A stretch of 64,000 nt of DNA from Rhynchopus sp. YZ270_cl-10 (lineage: Eukaryota; Euglenozoa; Diplonemea; Diplonemida; Diplonemidae). The DNA is taken from NCBI GenBank assembly GCA_964035575.1, contig OZ037874.1:496001-560000 (forward strand), in the 5' to 3' direction. The notes under the pieces are model-generated. The model was not told the DNA's origin. It worked only from the letters and a program-made list of their open reading frames with translations, and ran no database searches. Shown one piece after another: positions 49,455-61,352 of this stretch. Each line of letters begins with the position of its first letter. Positions within the stretch are counted from its first letter, which is position 1. The position numbers and the translations under genes are program-made.

Positions 49455-52400
49455 ATGCCGCTGAAGAAGCTCTTTGACAAGGGGAAGGAGATCACTTCAA
49501 CTGTTGTTGGCAGCGTCAGAACCTCGACAGGTCATGCTGAGCCTGTTTCTTACTCAGACGAGGTGCATGGCTCAGAGGTGCCGGGGAGAGCTCAGACCAC
49601 TCTTGAGGATCGCCCTGAGGGGGAGGCTCCTGAGGGGGAGGCACGCGACGAAGGTGACTTGGAGAACACTGATTTGGATGTCGAAAACGACGTATCTCCA
49701 TCTGCACCGCCTATTGCGACGATGCCTGCCGATGTGCCCACGCCTGTGGAAGAGACACCACAGCCCCAACCCCCGGCAACGAGCCTCCTCCAGAAGGCGA
49801 ACCAGAAGCGGCAGGAGCTCACCGAACGCGTAGCCCCGGGCCTGTCGTCTGTGAAGGAGGAAGTTAAGCAAAAGGTTGACAGTGTGAAGCAGCTTGCTGC
49901 GGAGCAGGTGGATGCCCTGGAGGGTGTGCTCGACCGAAAGACCGCCCTCCTCGAAGAAGGCAAAGCAACCGCGTCTGCCCTCATCAGCCATGCGGGAGAT
50001 ACAAAGGACAAGATTGTTCGTGAGATCAAGGAGCTGCTGCGGCGTGTCGAAGACCTCCTGCAACACATGGCAAAGGACACCAAGGAATGGGCGAAGGAGA
50101 AACGCGAGCACCTCAAGAAATGGCTTGCGGAACTGAAGGAGCGCATGCACCTCTGGGTCCTTGAGCGCGTTGAGGACCTGATTGACCGGGGGCTGGACAA
50201 ATGCCTGCCAAAGCTGAGAAGGACGTTGAAGGACCCGTACATGCCTCTTGTTCTTCAGAGGGGCATTGATAGGATGATTGACTCTGTGTGGTACGATGTG
50301 AAGGAGGAAGTGATTGAGTTGGTGTCGGGTCTGTTGCGGCCTGCGCTTCCTGAGGTTACTTCGGTGCCGCATGATTCTTGTCTTATGCGCTTCAAGGCAG
50401 TCGTGCGTTACGCTATGTTCCCGTACGACCAGTCGATCTGGCAGCAGCTGCGCAACCCACTCTTCGTCTTCATCCGTGTTGTGTGTCTGATTCCGTTCCC
50501 AGGCATCCTGCAGGTAGTCTGGTTCTTCATCCTCTTCTGCATCGACCGTGACGACGAATTCCAGCTCCTGCAGTACATCACACAGTTCAAGAGCATGCAG
50601 TTCCTCACAACGGGTATGCGGAGCAGTCTCCCACTCCCCTTCCCTCTACCCCGCCCTTCTCGTTTCCCACGCAACCCCGCCACAGTTCATCTTATTTTTA
50701 TTTCACTCAGAGTCTTAATCAGGGTCCTAGCTTGGTTTTGAAAAAAAATGCCAAATCTGGGTCAGAATTTTTTTTTTGGGTCAGCAGAGGTTTTGGGCCT
50801 TGGGGGGCTTGTCTTGGCTTTTTTGGGTTTTCCGAGCTCTACCCTCACTGTGGTGGGGTCATTTCAGAAAAATGGACAAGTTCTTGACTGATACAAATTT
50901 TGGCCACTACGACTAGTGAGTTGCTCACAACGTTACAGTCCCGCCTATTATTAATAGCGTTTTATTTTATAAAATCCTAATTAGTGACGTTCTAATTTAT
51001 AAAGTCGTGAATTAATTTATTTTTCGGGGGGGAATACTAAGTTATTGAATTTATTTTCCCCGGCGGAGCCGAAAAAAAATTTTTTGCCTGCACAAGTGAC
51101 GACGGGTTTGTGCGGGTTCTGTTGGAGGAATATGTGGAAAAGGAGGTGTGTAATCAGTGATACACGGAGGTAAAAAACGGTGCGGTCGGTGGTGGCTGTG
51201 CGGACGCGCATGCCGTTCACCTCCATGGTCTATTTCGCCCACGAGATGAAAAGACCTGGCACCAGGAGTCGGTTACACCGAGGCGTGTCCCGCCTCGTCT
51301 TCACCACCATCCCCCTCGCAAGCGACGCAAATCGGTTGGCTGTTGAACTTGCGGGTCATCCCCGTAAGGTTGAGAAACCTCTTCAGCTCCTCGGGGTTCA
51401 AAAGAGCCTTGGGTGAAGTACGAACCGCTCTCTTTTTGTGGGTTTTGTACTTGGAGATGGTGGGAGCAGAAATATGGCGTCCTGGGTGAGCGTCATTCCA
51501 CCACGCCATCACATCAGCGTGCGGTCTGTCATCAGTGCCTGCGTCCGCCGATGAACGGTGAGGCTGGCACTTTCAACTTCTCTGTCATCCGCCATGGCGT
51601 TGTCTGTGATGGTGACAATCTCCGGGGCGGTGAGGACAGCCTGCTCGACGATGGTCACATCTTCGGCATATTTCTTTCATTTTTTCCGTTCATTCCGTGG
51701 TGGAGACAGACATGATGGTCGGAGAGAAAGATGCAGATAGTCTTGTAGAGATTCAGACTGGGATTTGGGTGGACAAGCTAATTTATAAAATCTTAATTAG
51801 TGACGTTCTAATTTATAAAGTCGCTAATTAAATATTTTCAGATTTGGTCGAATTTATAAATTAGAAATTCACTAATTAGAGGCGGGACTGTAAATGGAAC
51901 GCTATAACCATAAAAATCACTCCCCGTTCATAGATCACCCAACACAAAATATAAAATGGCGCCGCAGGCGAAAAAAATTAGGGTACGGTGTAAAAATGTA
52001 GCTTTTTACACCACAGAGTCACTCTACGAACCCTTTTTTGCGGAGCAAAAAAGGAAAACTGGCGCCGCAGGCAAAAAAAATTGGGTCCAGCCCTGGACGG
52101 TGCCGGATTTTTTTGTAGATATTTTTTTCTTACCCCAGAAAAGGTGGTGGGCCCCCCAAAGAGGGGAAAAATTCAGAATTTCCCAATTTCCAAATTAATT
52201 AATTCCCTTTTTTTTTTTTTTTTCGTGGGTCGCGACCCAGGCACTTGGGTCAGCTTGACCCACTGACCCAGGCAAGCTAGGACTCTGGTCTTGATTTCCC
52301 TCACACTCTATTTACTCAAGCCCCCCCTTCTCTACTCATCAATCTCTTTTGCGCATAAACAAATTGAGAGTGCTTACAGTAAACACTCTAATTAATAAGT

Positions 52401-55400
52401 ATCTAATTCGTGAATTCCCAATTCGTGAATTCCTAATTCGTGAATCGTGAATTAAATTTTTTTGGGAGAAATGTTTCGTAAATAATTAATTATTTTTTCC
52501 GGCGGAGCCGAAAATTTTTTTTGACATGGTACTGTTTGTTGAGGTTTGTATGGGAGGCCTGATTGTATGGAAGACGGACCAGCCGATCCTCCTCGTCATT
52601 CGTGAGAAGAGACTTCGGGCCACGTTTGGAACGAGTGAAGTACTCCCCCGTATTTTTCATGTGTGTGACGTACTTCGTGAGGACGGCTGCGGAGACCGTT
52701 TTGTCAGGATGCTCTTGGTTCCAACGACGAACGACTTCGATCTGCATAACCCCCGCCACCATAGCAGCGTCCGTCAGCTGCTGGATCTCCTCATCAGAGA
52801 GGAGCGTGTTCTTCTTGGTGGTGGTGCCAATCTCGATCACCGCGAGGTCCGTCCTCTCCTCCTCCTGCTTCTCAGCAACAACCTGCATCTGCTGACTGAT
52901 ATCCATTGTATTACAAGTGGTTGAAATGTTTCTGGGGGTGTTCTGGGTGGGTTGTACGGGCTAATGGGTGTGAAAGGAGGGTCGTGTAGAGTATTAATTA
53001 GAGTGTTTACTGTAGTACTGTATAGTAGGTATTCTTAATTCGTGAACACCTAATTCATGAATTCCTAATTCGTGAATGAATTATTTATTTTTTCCCGGAT
53101 TTTACCGAATTCACGAATTAGGAATTCACGAAATAGAGGCCGTACTTAGGCTAGTTGACGTCACGGACATTCGGGTATGGGAGGGTATGGGAGGATTTGG
53201 GAGGGTATGGGACAGTATGGGACGGTATGGGACGGTATGGGACAGTGTGGGAGGATTTGGGAGGGTATGGGACAGTATGGGACGGTATGGGAGGGTATGG
53301 GCGGGTATGGGAGTGGTATGGGAGGATTTTTGGAGGTTTGGGAGTGGTTTGGGGGTCGTGCGTGCACTTAGGGTCAGGGATTACGCTCCACGTGTGGAAC
53401 GTATGGAAATCCATACGTGAATTGTTTTTGAAAAGGTAGAATCCATACGTGTCCATACGTAGGTAATTTGGGTTTTGGATTGGGGCTGGGGTGGGGTAGG
53501 TGAGGGGTGGGGCTCCGCCCCCACCTCTCACCTACCCCCTACAGAATTCTATTTGTAGGAGACAATTTTCTTCTATTTTACCGGAAAAGGAAGATGCAGC
53601 ATGGCGAAAGAAAAAAAGTAGCGTACCGTGCGCCTGCGGCGCTAGATTGCAATACACCCTTCCCATGACATAATAGGCAAATTTAAACGCAATTTTTTAG
53701 AAATGTTGCGTACCGTGGCTTCGCCAGAAACTTTCGTTTTAGCAAAATATGGAAGTAAAATTTACGGAACTAGACCATAGTTACCAACGAAAGTGCCATT
53801 TTATGTCAAGATTTTAAAGAAATGTTGCGTACCGTGGCTTCGCCAGGAACATTTGGGGGCCACGACTGATGATTTCTCCAGTTCTTCGAACTTTCACAGC
53901 CCTTCTCAACCAACTTTGCAAGGGAGAGCGCGCGCGGTTTTTAATTGTTTTTGCTTAGAATTGTACGTGTTGAAAATCCACACGTACTTTTTTTATTTTG
54001 GGGGGAGCTGCGTAATCCCTGCTTAGGGTAGCTCGACTTTTTTTTTCGTTTCCCGCTCGCTGACCCTGAAAAAAAAATGTGCGCGCGCGCAAAAAAAAAG
54101 TTTTTCCTGAAAAAAAGTTGACAAAAAAGTTGTGGGAACAGGGTGATCCTGTGGTTTTTTTATATAAAATCGCCTCAGGGGCCCCAAAAAACGGGTGACC
54201 CAAAACACAGTTTTTTGGCATTTCCGGAATCCGTCCAGAAAGTGGTGGGGTCGATGTCGAAAATTGGACAATTTTTTGACCACTTAAATTTTTGAAAATA
54301 TGAGCCCAGTCACTAATAGCTGGGGCCCATTTTCGGCCAAAAAATGCTGCTGAAAAAAAATTTCAGGTGAAAATTTTTCAGCCCCAAGACATACCGCGAT
54401 TGGCATTTCCGGAATCTGTCCGCGCTGTGGTGGGGTCAATTTGCCGTCGTCCAGCTGCAAATTCACAAATTATGGCCTTTCCGTATACCTCAAACCCAGA
54501 CCGGCCCGGTTTGCAGTTCTCGTGTACAATTCGCACGCAAAAGAGAGCAACTCCCACACCGATTAGGGGGACGGTACGGGACGGTATGGGACGGTATGGG
54601 ACAGTATGGGACGGTATGGGACAGTGTGGGAGGGTATGGGAGTGGTATGGGAGGTACGGGAGGGTATGGGACGGTATGGGACAGTATGGGAGGGTACGGG
54701 AGGGTATGGGAGGGTATGGGACGGTATGGGGGGATTTGGGAGCGTTCGAGGGCGGTACGGGATGGTACGGAACAGGATTTCCCAGAAAATTCCTAAACCG
54801 ACCCGTGGCGTCAACTAGCCTAAGTACTGTACATTTTTTTTTTTTTTTTTATGAGGTGATCCAGCCAGGGCTCTCGGAGATCACCCCCAAAACCCAAAAA
54901 GGGGGGTGATTTGGGGTCAAAAAAATTTCCCCACACTATGTGCAAAGGGAGGGACGTGGGAAAGAAACAGTGGTCATGGCACCCGAAAGGTTCCGGGCGA
55001 AGCCACGGTACGCAACATTTCTATAAAATGTTGACATAAAATGGCACTGTCGTTGGTAATTATCGTCAGTTTGCATGAATTTTACTTCCATATTTTGCTA
55101 AACGAAAGTTTCTGGCGAAGCCACGGTACGCAACATTTCAAAAAAATGCGCTTAAAATTGCACATTATTACAGCCAAACTATGTCAAAGGGAAGGATGGT
55201 TGTAAGCTTGCGCCGCAGGCGCACGGTACGCTACTTTTTTCTTTCGCCATGCTGCATGCTTCCTTTTTCCTTCGGCGCTTGACCAATTGAGTCGCGTTCT
55301 GGCTGTGACGGTCACTTTGTTCACTGCTGTGTGAACAACGTAGCTCTAGTAGAAAGACCCCCCCAAAAAAAAATCCGGATTTCCAAACTTTTTTTTTTTT

Positions 55401-55935
55401 TTTGGGGGGTGATTTTCCAAAAAAATCACCCCCCCCAAAATCCGTTATTTTTTTTTTTTGGGGATTTTTGGGCAAAATCACCCCCCCCGAGAGCCTTGGA
55501 TCCAGCGCACACTTTTCCACACTTTTTCACACCGTGAAAACATGTGAAAATAAGTGAAAACGTGTGAAACCAAGGTGAAAATGTGTGAAATCAAGTGAAA
55601 ATGTGTGAAACCATGTGAAACCATGTGAAAATATGTGAAACCATGTGAAACCAAGTGAAACCATGTGAAAACATGTGAAACCAAGTGAAAATGTGTGAAA
55701 CCATGTGAAAACACCAAGTTTTTTTTCTGGAGGAATCCACTCAGAGTGCGTGAAGCAGTTTTTTTTTCACTTTCGTACACACTTTTTCACACCGTGAAAA
55801 CATGTGAAAATAAGTGAAAACGTGTGAAACCAAGGTGAAAATGTGTGAAACCAAGTGAAAATGTGTGAAACCATGTGAAAATGTGTGAAAATGTGTGAAA
55901 CCAAGTGAAAATGTGTGAAAAAGCGTGAGACACCT

Positions 55936-55975
<40 letters not shown>

Positions 55976-56759
55976 ATCGATGCTAGAAAAGTATAACACA
56001 CTTCCAAACACACTAGGTTTGATAAAGGTATTTATCGGCACTGCGATGTTTTATTCCTGCGTGACCCGGGTTCCACAGAACTGCCACGAGCTTTGGGAGA
56101 TGCAGGCCTATGAGTCTTTTGGTGTGCCATTTTTGATGCTGCAGGTGGCTGTTGTGTGGGGCGTCTTTGTGCTCATCCCGCGAGCACAGCAGAAAGGGAG
56201 CTACCACAAGCTGCTCAAGGAGGACCACCAGCGACGTGACATCGAGATGGAGGCTGGTGTGTACGTCACCTCCACGGTCGCGTCACGACGCACCCGCCTG
56301 CTCCCTCACGACGAATACCCTAAGTCACACCTGACCATGCGGTGGCTCATGTATGAGGTAGGTGTCTTCACAGTCTGCCTTATTCTTGGTATCTTTTCTA
56401 TGGTGCTTCACCACAACCCGAAGGCTCGTGTCATTGGCGGTGAACGTGACGGCGGGATGGTCTCGAACTGGCGCTTCTCGACAACGGTCTTCTGGCTGCA
56501 AACATTGTACGGATTTGGGTCCTTCCCTTTTGTGCTTCTCGATATCCCTTTGGTCAGTAGTGTCTTCACCCATGCACGTCCAACTGGGTACAACAGGAAT
56601 GGTGACTGTGTTCCGCTAGTAGGACTGACTCCCGAAGCGGCGAAGGCACGCAGAGAAGAGGTAAGCGCACGACGTGCCGCGAAGCTCACCTTGCGCAAAC
56701 AAGAGGAGGAGCGTGCGACCCGATCAGCAGAGTACGAATTTTTTAATTGCGCGGAGTGA
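49455..56759 (+). CDS. Conserved polytopic membrane protein, two exons
   Basis: Exon 1 is 49455-50613 and exon 2 is 56017-56759, giving a 633-aa protein. The donor is G/GTATGC and the acceptor CACTAG/GTTTG. Phase 1 joins cleanly as QFLTT-G-LIKVFIGTAMFYSCV. Residues 1-110 are acidic and Pro-rich, ~110-260 a charged coiled coil (LLRRVEDLLQHMAKDTKEW), then DPYMPLVLQRGIDRMIDSVW and a hydrophobic segment (RVVCLIPFPGILQVVWFFIL). Exon 2 adds about four membrane segments, the motif FTHARPTGYNRNGDCVPLVG and a basic helical tail. I recall this two-part layout (DPYMP...IDR...DSVW, then ARPTGYN...CVPL) from an uncharacterised family of protist and fungal-like genomes. I cannot give a function. Reading exon 1 alone would add a false tail from the intron. 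Confidence 0.85.
50936..51890 (-). mobile_element. Tc1/mariner-like element (TA target), non-autonomous
   Basis: Inverted ends CAGTCCCGCCT, flanked by TA (50934-50935, 51891-51892). A TA duplication and CAGT ends fit the Tc1/mariner/pogo group. TAATTAGTGACGTTCTAATT occurs as a direct repeat near both ends. A minus-strand transposase-head remnant lies inside. Confidence 0.75.
51273..51512 (-). pseudogene. Transposase DNA-binding-head remnant
   Basis: Reads MAWWNDAHPGRHISAPTISK, then YKTHKKRAVRTSPKALLNPE. It is alignable with the remnant at 52490-52906 (RRWNQEHPDKTVSAAVLTKY): W/N..HP...SA..[IL].KY.TH. This looks like a helix-turn-helix head of a Tc1/pogo-like transposase. There is no DDE catalytic domain in the element, and the upstream reading frame is disrupted. 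Confidence 0.5.
52377..53012 (-). mobile_element. Second TA-inserting element, 636 bp
   Basis: Perfect 21-bp inverted ends starting CAGTAAACACTCTAATTAAT, flanked by TA (52375-52376, 53013-53014). Contains CCGGCGGAGCCGAAAA, as does the element at 50936, so the two are related. A 138-codon minus-strand frame occupies most of the interior. Confidence 0.8.
52490..52906 (-). CDS. Truncated transposase N-terminus, 138 aa
   Basis: Open from MDISQQMQVVAEKQEEERTD to the stop. Residues ~35-110 (LLSDEEIQQLTDAAMVAG, VVRRWNQEHPDKTVSAAVLT, KRGPKSLLTNDEEDRLVRL) resemble a Tc1/pogo-type paired helix-turn-helix DNA-binding head. The catalytic domain is absent. An isolated DNA-binding head could still occupy TIRs, but whether it is expressed is unknown. 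It lies antisense inside the intron. Confidence 0.5.
   Translation of the reverse strand: MDISQQMQVVAEKQEEERTDLAVIEIGTTTKKNTLLSDEEIQQLTDAAMVAGVMQIEVVRRWNQEHPDKTVSAAVLTKYVTHMKNTGEYFTRSKRGPKSLLTNDEEDRLVRLPYNQASHTNLNKQYHVKKNFRLRRKK
53170..53345 (+). repeat. GGTATGGGA minisatellite, block 1
   Basis: About 16 copies of a 10-11-base unit such as GGTATGGGAC, with variants GTGTGGGA and ATTTGGGA. G-runs of three recur every 10-11 bases on one strand, a pattern compatible with G-quadruplex formation. Confidence 0.92.
54568..54775 (+). repeat. GGTATGGGA minisatellite, block 2
   Basis: About 19 copies of the same unit in the same orientation, near the other end of the same TIR pair. The two blocks are 1.2 kb apart. 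Confidence 0.92.
54866..55498. mobile_element. hAT MITE, 633 bp
   Basis: Ends CAGGGCTCTCGG and CAAGGCTCTCGG inverted. Perfect target duplication GATCCAGC (54858-54865, 55499-55506). Nearly identical in sequence to, and exactly as long as, the copy at 48347-48979, so both moved recently. Confidence 0.93.
55540..55930 (+). repeat. GTGAAA minisatellite, two blocks
   Basis: Tandem 10-11-base units such as TGTGAAACCA and TGTGAAAAT at about 55543-55715 and 55793-55925. Both blocks begin with the same order of variants (ACCGTGAAAACATGTGAAAA), so one copied from the other. They lie just before the intron's T run and acceptor. Confidence 0.92.
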
Positions 56760-57237
56760 CGCATTATTCGTTTTTTTGGTTTCATTTACACCAAGTGGGT
56801 GGGGGATGGGGGGGATTGCCTAATGTGTTTGTCTTTGCCTCTTGCGCCAAAGATATGTCTGTAAAAAAAATGTGATATTTCCGTTCACATTGTCTGTCTT
56901 TGGCTTTTGTTTGCATTAACGCTTTGCCTATTTTTCCCGTACGACTGCAGTTTTGTTTATTTGACTCTTGTTTTCCAAAAGAGTAAATTTTCACAGTGTT
57001 GTGGCGAGAAACTGTTCAGTAGTAAGTTAGAGTTGATACACCCCCCACTTCTCATCCATAACCTCCAAATTGTCACCCTCCTTCCATCCTCTTAAACTTT
57101 CTCTGTGTTCAATGGCTCTGTTCAGTATACGAGTTTTGTTGAAGGCAGTCCAACCATACTTCTGATGAGTACGTGAATACAGGAGACAGGCAACACACAA
57201 AACACCACCATCCAGGATATATTTAAACCGAATTAAG
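56760..57237 (+). other. Intergenic DNA / citrate synthase leader
   Basis: No gene. ATATATTTAAA at about 57214-57224 lies just before the first citrate synthase start codon. No strong TATA candidate was found at a normal distance. Confidence 0.5.
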
Positions 57238-59814
57238 ATGAAGGCGGCACGCGTGATGAAGCAGGTTCGTATGTACTCCGAGGCATCGGCGGAGCTGTCG
57301 AAGATCCTGAAGGAGAAGATCCCCCAGGAGCAGGAGAAGGTGAAGAAGCTGAAGACGCAGTTCGGCGAGGAGTCGCTCGGACCTGCCTCTGTCGGTGCGG
57401 CGTACGGAGGTATGCGTGGGATCACCGGGCTGACCTACGAGCCCTCCCTGCTTGACCCTGTTGAGGGAATCCGTTTCCGTGGCCTCAGCATCCCTGAGTG
57501 CCAGGAGCAGCTGCCCAAGGCACCGGGTGGTGACGAGCCCCTTCCCGAGGCGATGTGGTGGCTTCTGCTGACCGGTGAGGTGCCGACCCAGCAGCAGGTG
57601 CAGATGCTCCAGAACGAGTTCCACCACCGTGCCACGAACGACCCGATCATGGACCAGGTGACCAAGACACTCGACTCCCTCCCCACCGACATGCACCCCA
57701 TGCTCCAGTTCTCGACTGCGATCCTGACCCTCGGACACGTCAGCAAGTTCGCTGCCGGATACGCCTCGGGACAGGCCACCAAGAACAACTACTGGGAGTA
57801 CGCCCTTGACGACTCGCTTGACCTGCTCGCACGTGTGCCCCAGGTTGCCGCACAGATCTACCGCCGTTCCTTCCACGGAGGATCCAGCGATGTATGTCAC
57901 GTTTGTTTGTTTGTTAGTTTGTTATACGTGGTTCTCAGTTTTTCTCTATGTGTCACAATGGCAAACAGCACTTCAGTTCACGAACAGCACTTCAAGTCTC
58001 AAGTTTTATTTCTCTTCCTCGTTTTTGTGAGGAAGTAATCTACTTATTCTGTTATTTGTACATGAACCATTCTAAACCACCTTCCCACTCCCCTTCCCAC
58101 AGGTGATCGCCCGTGACTCGAACCTGGACATGTCTGCCAACTTCACGAAGCAGCTTGGATACGACTCTGCTGAGTTCGCCGACTGCATGCGTCTGTACCT
58201 CTCCATCCACACTGACCACGAGGGAGGAAACGTGTCCGCACACACCACCACCCTTGTCGGAAGCGCCCTGTCCGACCCCTACCTGTCGTGCAGCGCAGGA
58301 ATGAACGGACTGGCGGGACCTCTTCACGGACTTGCCAACCAGGAGGTGCTTCTGTTCCTGCAGGAGATGCGCCAGCGTGTATGTGTTTCTGTGTTTCATT
58401 TGTCTTTCATTTTTCGTTGTTTCCTTGTTTGTTGCTCTTCAGGATTATGTGAAGAAAAACTGTGGTTGCTATCCTGATATGTAGTCCAAAAGCAAACAAA
58501 ATTATTTGTTGATTTCTGCTTTGTTATTATTGTGTTTGTTGATTTTACTGTGGGAATGTGAAATGCCCAAGTACCCGAGAGGCGAATGAATTGGCGAATC
58601 AATTCACTTGCATGTGTTAGTTTGTTTATTTGTTATTACTGAAGCAACCACTTGACCACTCTAACATTGTATCACCCACAACACAACACAGGTTGAGCAG
58701 AAGGGAGGAGCAGCAGACGGTGAGGAGATGGAGAAGGTGCTGACTGAGTGCATCTGGGACCTGCTGAACAGCAAGCGTGTTGTGCCCGGATACGGACACG
58801 CCGTCCTTCGCAAGACCGACCCCCGTTACACCTGCCAGCGTGACTTCTGCCTCCGCAACTTCCCCGATGACGAGCTGTTCAAGTTCGTGAACACCATGTA
58901 CAAGGTATTTCCGCACTTTGACTTTGTGCTGTTGACACTGCACGTAGAGGGGATGGAATTGTTGTGACCCTTTGATTGGTTGAGTTTTTGGGATTCTTTT
59001 TGATCAAACATCCTATTTGCGATCACAATCGTTGTTGCATTATTGCAATACTAGACTCATGGCAAGGTAACGCTCCCCTTATTATCGACGCTGTGTAAAT
59101 GCTTTACTTCCACAAATATGTTATATCCTGCACCCTTTGTTCACACCCCACACAAACTCTTGCAGATCACCCCCGGAATCCTGACCGAGCACGGCAAGAC
59201 CAAGAACCCCTGGCCCAACGTGGACGCGCACTCTGGAGTGCTCCTCCAGCACTACGGCATGAAGGAGTCGCAGTACTACACTGTGCTCTTCGGTATGTAC
59301 GAGCACCACAGTGCAACATGGCAACACGAGTTGACAAGAACTTTGCTCAGTCTTGGGGTACACTCAGTATCTGAGCTACAACAGCGAAGGTTGATTTGGT
59401 GCGACTCCGTTCACTTTGCTATGTTCCCTGCACCCTGCTTTTAGCCAGGGTGGCCGCAGTTGAGGCGTGGCTTTCATGAGACATTCACTCTTAATTTTAA
59501 AACAGTCACTGTTAACGGGAGGCTTTTTCTCTCTCTTTGTTCTGCCCTTCTACTTGAGGTCTCAAAATGTATTAGAATCCGCAATGTGCGGACTGATTGT
59601 CTCCTTTCATCTTTACTCTGTGCCACACCTTCTGCACTGCCCGATGCACACCACCACACCCCTCCCCTCCCTCCACCCCCTTCCCTTCACAGGAGTGTCG
59701 CGTTGCATTGGAGTGCTCTCCGCGCTTGTGTGGGACCGTGCCCTTGGCAAGCCCATCGAGCGCCCGAAGTCCATCACTACCGAGGCACTCTGCCAGAAGT
59801 TCAACATTGCATGA
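57238..59814 (+). CDS. CS: Mitochondrial-type citrate synthase, copy 1
   Basis: Five exons: 57238-57891, 58103-58378, 58692-58904, 59166-59292, 59693-59814. The spliced protein has 463 aa. It condenses acetyl-CoA with oxaloacetate, the first step of the TCA cycle. The three catalytic residues of the pig enzyme are present: His in [15 protein letters not shown], His in [17 protein letters not shown], and Asp in [15 protein letters not shown]. The N-terminus [17 protein letters not shown] is basic and amphipathic like a mitochondrial presequence. The C-terminus (FNIA) has no peroxisomal signal. Donors are GTATGT or GTATTT; acceptors end CACAG or TGCAG. Introns 1-3 are phase 0 and intron 4 phase 1. 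Codons strongly favour C or G at third positions, as in a highly expressed gene. Confidence 0.96.
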
Positions 59815-61352
59815 GCGGTTCCAACAGGCACCGAACCATGAGTTACTAAGTGGGTCCTATGGGAGGGGGGGGAAAACGGAAGGATGGATTGAGGTTTTTA
59901 TTTTTTTGCACATCCATGCTGACGGGCGACTGGCAGGCTGGCCCCGCCACCTCTGGGATTATTGCGTGACTTTGCTGCTGTGTTGTTCTCTTCATAGCGT
60001 GTGTCTGCGCACTATATCCCCTTGAGAGCAGAGCTTAGTTGTACAGAAGGCCCATCAGGTGATGGAAGGTGCTCCCCTCCACAGCAGATAACTCACAATG
60101 CAATTCGAGTGGTGACGATGGTTCAATTGGTGCTAGTTTACAATTTTTAAATTTCAAGAAAAAAAAAACATACAACAAAATGTAGGGTGATAGCAATTAT
60201 GAAGGACATCAAGATTTAACAAAAAAAAAAATCACAAAAGGATTGTTTTCACGCTATGAAAGGAACACAAAAAAAATAAATAAATAATTTAAGCAAAAGC
60301 GAGAACAGGTGTTACGCAGAGTGAAAAAATAAAAGAGAATTGTCTGGCACACTGGTATGATGCCTTGTGTTCCCAGGACACAAGGCAGATATACCTTTCC
60401 TTAGCTGCTCTCTTTTTTTTTTCCACTAACAAGAAGTGTTTTTTTAAAGGAATACGTTCCGTTTCTCTTTTCTTCCAACGACCTTTTATTATTATTTTTA
60501 TTTTCATTTTTTATATTTTTGGTTTTTTTTATCTTGATTTCTTTTCTTTTTAAATATCCCCCCAACAGCCAAGCTTCACAGAGAAAACAACAACACTTGG
60601 GTGTAGCACAACCTTGTAGTGCCTCCTTCTAGTGGACTACATATTTCAGTTTTCAAAAAAGGAAAAAAAAATAAAAAAAAAACAAAATAGAAGAGGAGTC
60701 TGAGACACAACGTTGCGTCGAGCTATCTATAAAACACACATTCTGCTGTTTCACATACATCCAGTTACTGTCTAATGTATGGGTGTACGTAAGAGTGCTT
60801 ATACGCTTTGGCGAAGACAAAAAAAAGGGGGAAAAAATGCGCAAAGTATAAGGTAAAAAATGCTTCCTAAAGTTTCTGCCCATGCCACCCTATTGTAGGT
60901 CGTGTGCATGGGATCAGGAACGATATTTGGAAAAAATGGGAGAAAAAATAAATATGGGGAAAAAAAGACACACAGGGTGTCCTCTCACGTGTGTCGTTGG
61001 GTGTATGTGCAGGAGTAGCTTTGCCATCTGTTGCTGGTTCTGCAGCTACTTATTTGCGCAGCAAAACAAAAAAAAAGAAAAGTCGTATTGGCCTGCATCC
61101 TGGGGTGTTGCCAGAAGATATAAAACAAAGGATACCCCCTGAACAAGAAAAAGCAACAAGAACGAAACACCGAACACCGCAGTCCTGCATCTGAGGATGC
61201 ACCCTGTTCGCATCTCCAGCAATCCAAAAAAAAAAAAAAAAAAAAAAAAACAAAAACAAAATAAAATGTTGACTACTTCTCACACGTTCGCGTGTCTTGC
61301 AAAGCACCCTCCCAACATTACACATACAGATTAGTAATAACAAAAAGGTAAG
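59815..61352. other. Spacer between citrate synthase genes
   Basis: 1.5 kb of AT-rich DNA with T and A runs and no gene. The antisense frame entering copy 2's exon 1 is a shadow of the GC-rich exon. Confidence 0.6.
61119..61125 (+). promoter_or_regulatory. Possible TATA box of citrate synthase copy 2
   Basis: TATAAAA lies about 230 bp upstream of the start codon. No equivalent is seen before copy 1, so the two copies may differ in control. Confidence 0.4.

Larger units (their letters stand above)
50720..52287. mobile_element. hAT-type element interrupted by a TA element
   Basis: Ends CAGGGTCCTAGCTTG and, inverted, CAGAGTCCTAGCTTG. Flanks GTCTTAAT (50712-50719) and GTCTTGAT (52288-52295) match at 7 of 8 bases. 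Removing the nested element leaves about 0.61 kb, similar to the other hAT MITEs, and its interior shares the GGCGCCGCAGGC blocks with the MITE at 1671. Confidence 0.75.
53142..54829. mobile_element. Third TIR pair around relics and minisatellites
   Basis: GTACTTAGGCTAGTTGACG at the left and its complement at about 54808-54827 pair over about 24 bp. The right end reads ...AGTACTG/TA, while the left end lacks the matching CA, so it seems truncated. Inside are two GGTATGGGA minisatellites, an end-less hAT-MITE interior in minus orientation (about 53575-53865) and two CATTTCCGGAATC-type blocks (about 54220 and 54402). Confidence 0.6.
50614..56016 (+). other. 5.4-kb intron packed with transposons
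   Basis: Bounded by GTATGC and CACTAG. It contains, in order, a hAT-type element with a nested TA-inserting element, a second TA element, a third TIR pair with GGTATGGGA minisatellites, a hAT MITE, two GTGAAA minisatellite blocks and a 35-T run 40 bp before the acceptor. Other introns in this window are 0.2-0.4 kb. Confidence 0.8.
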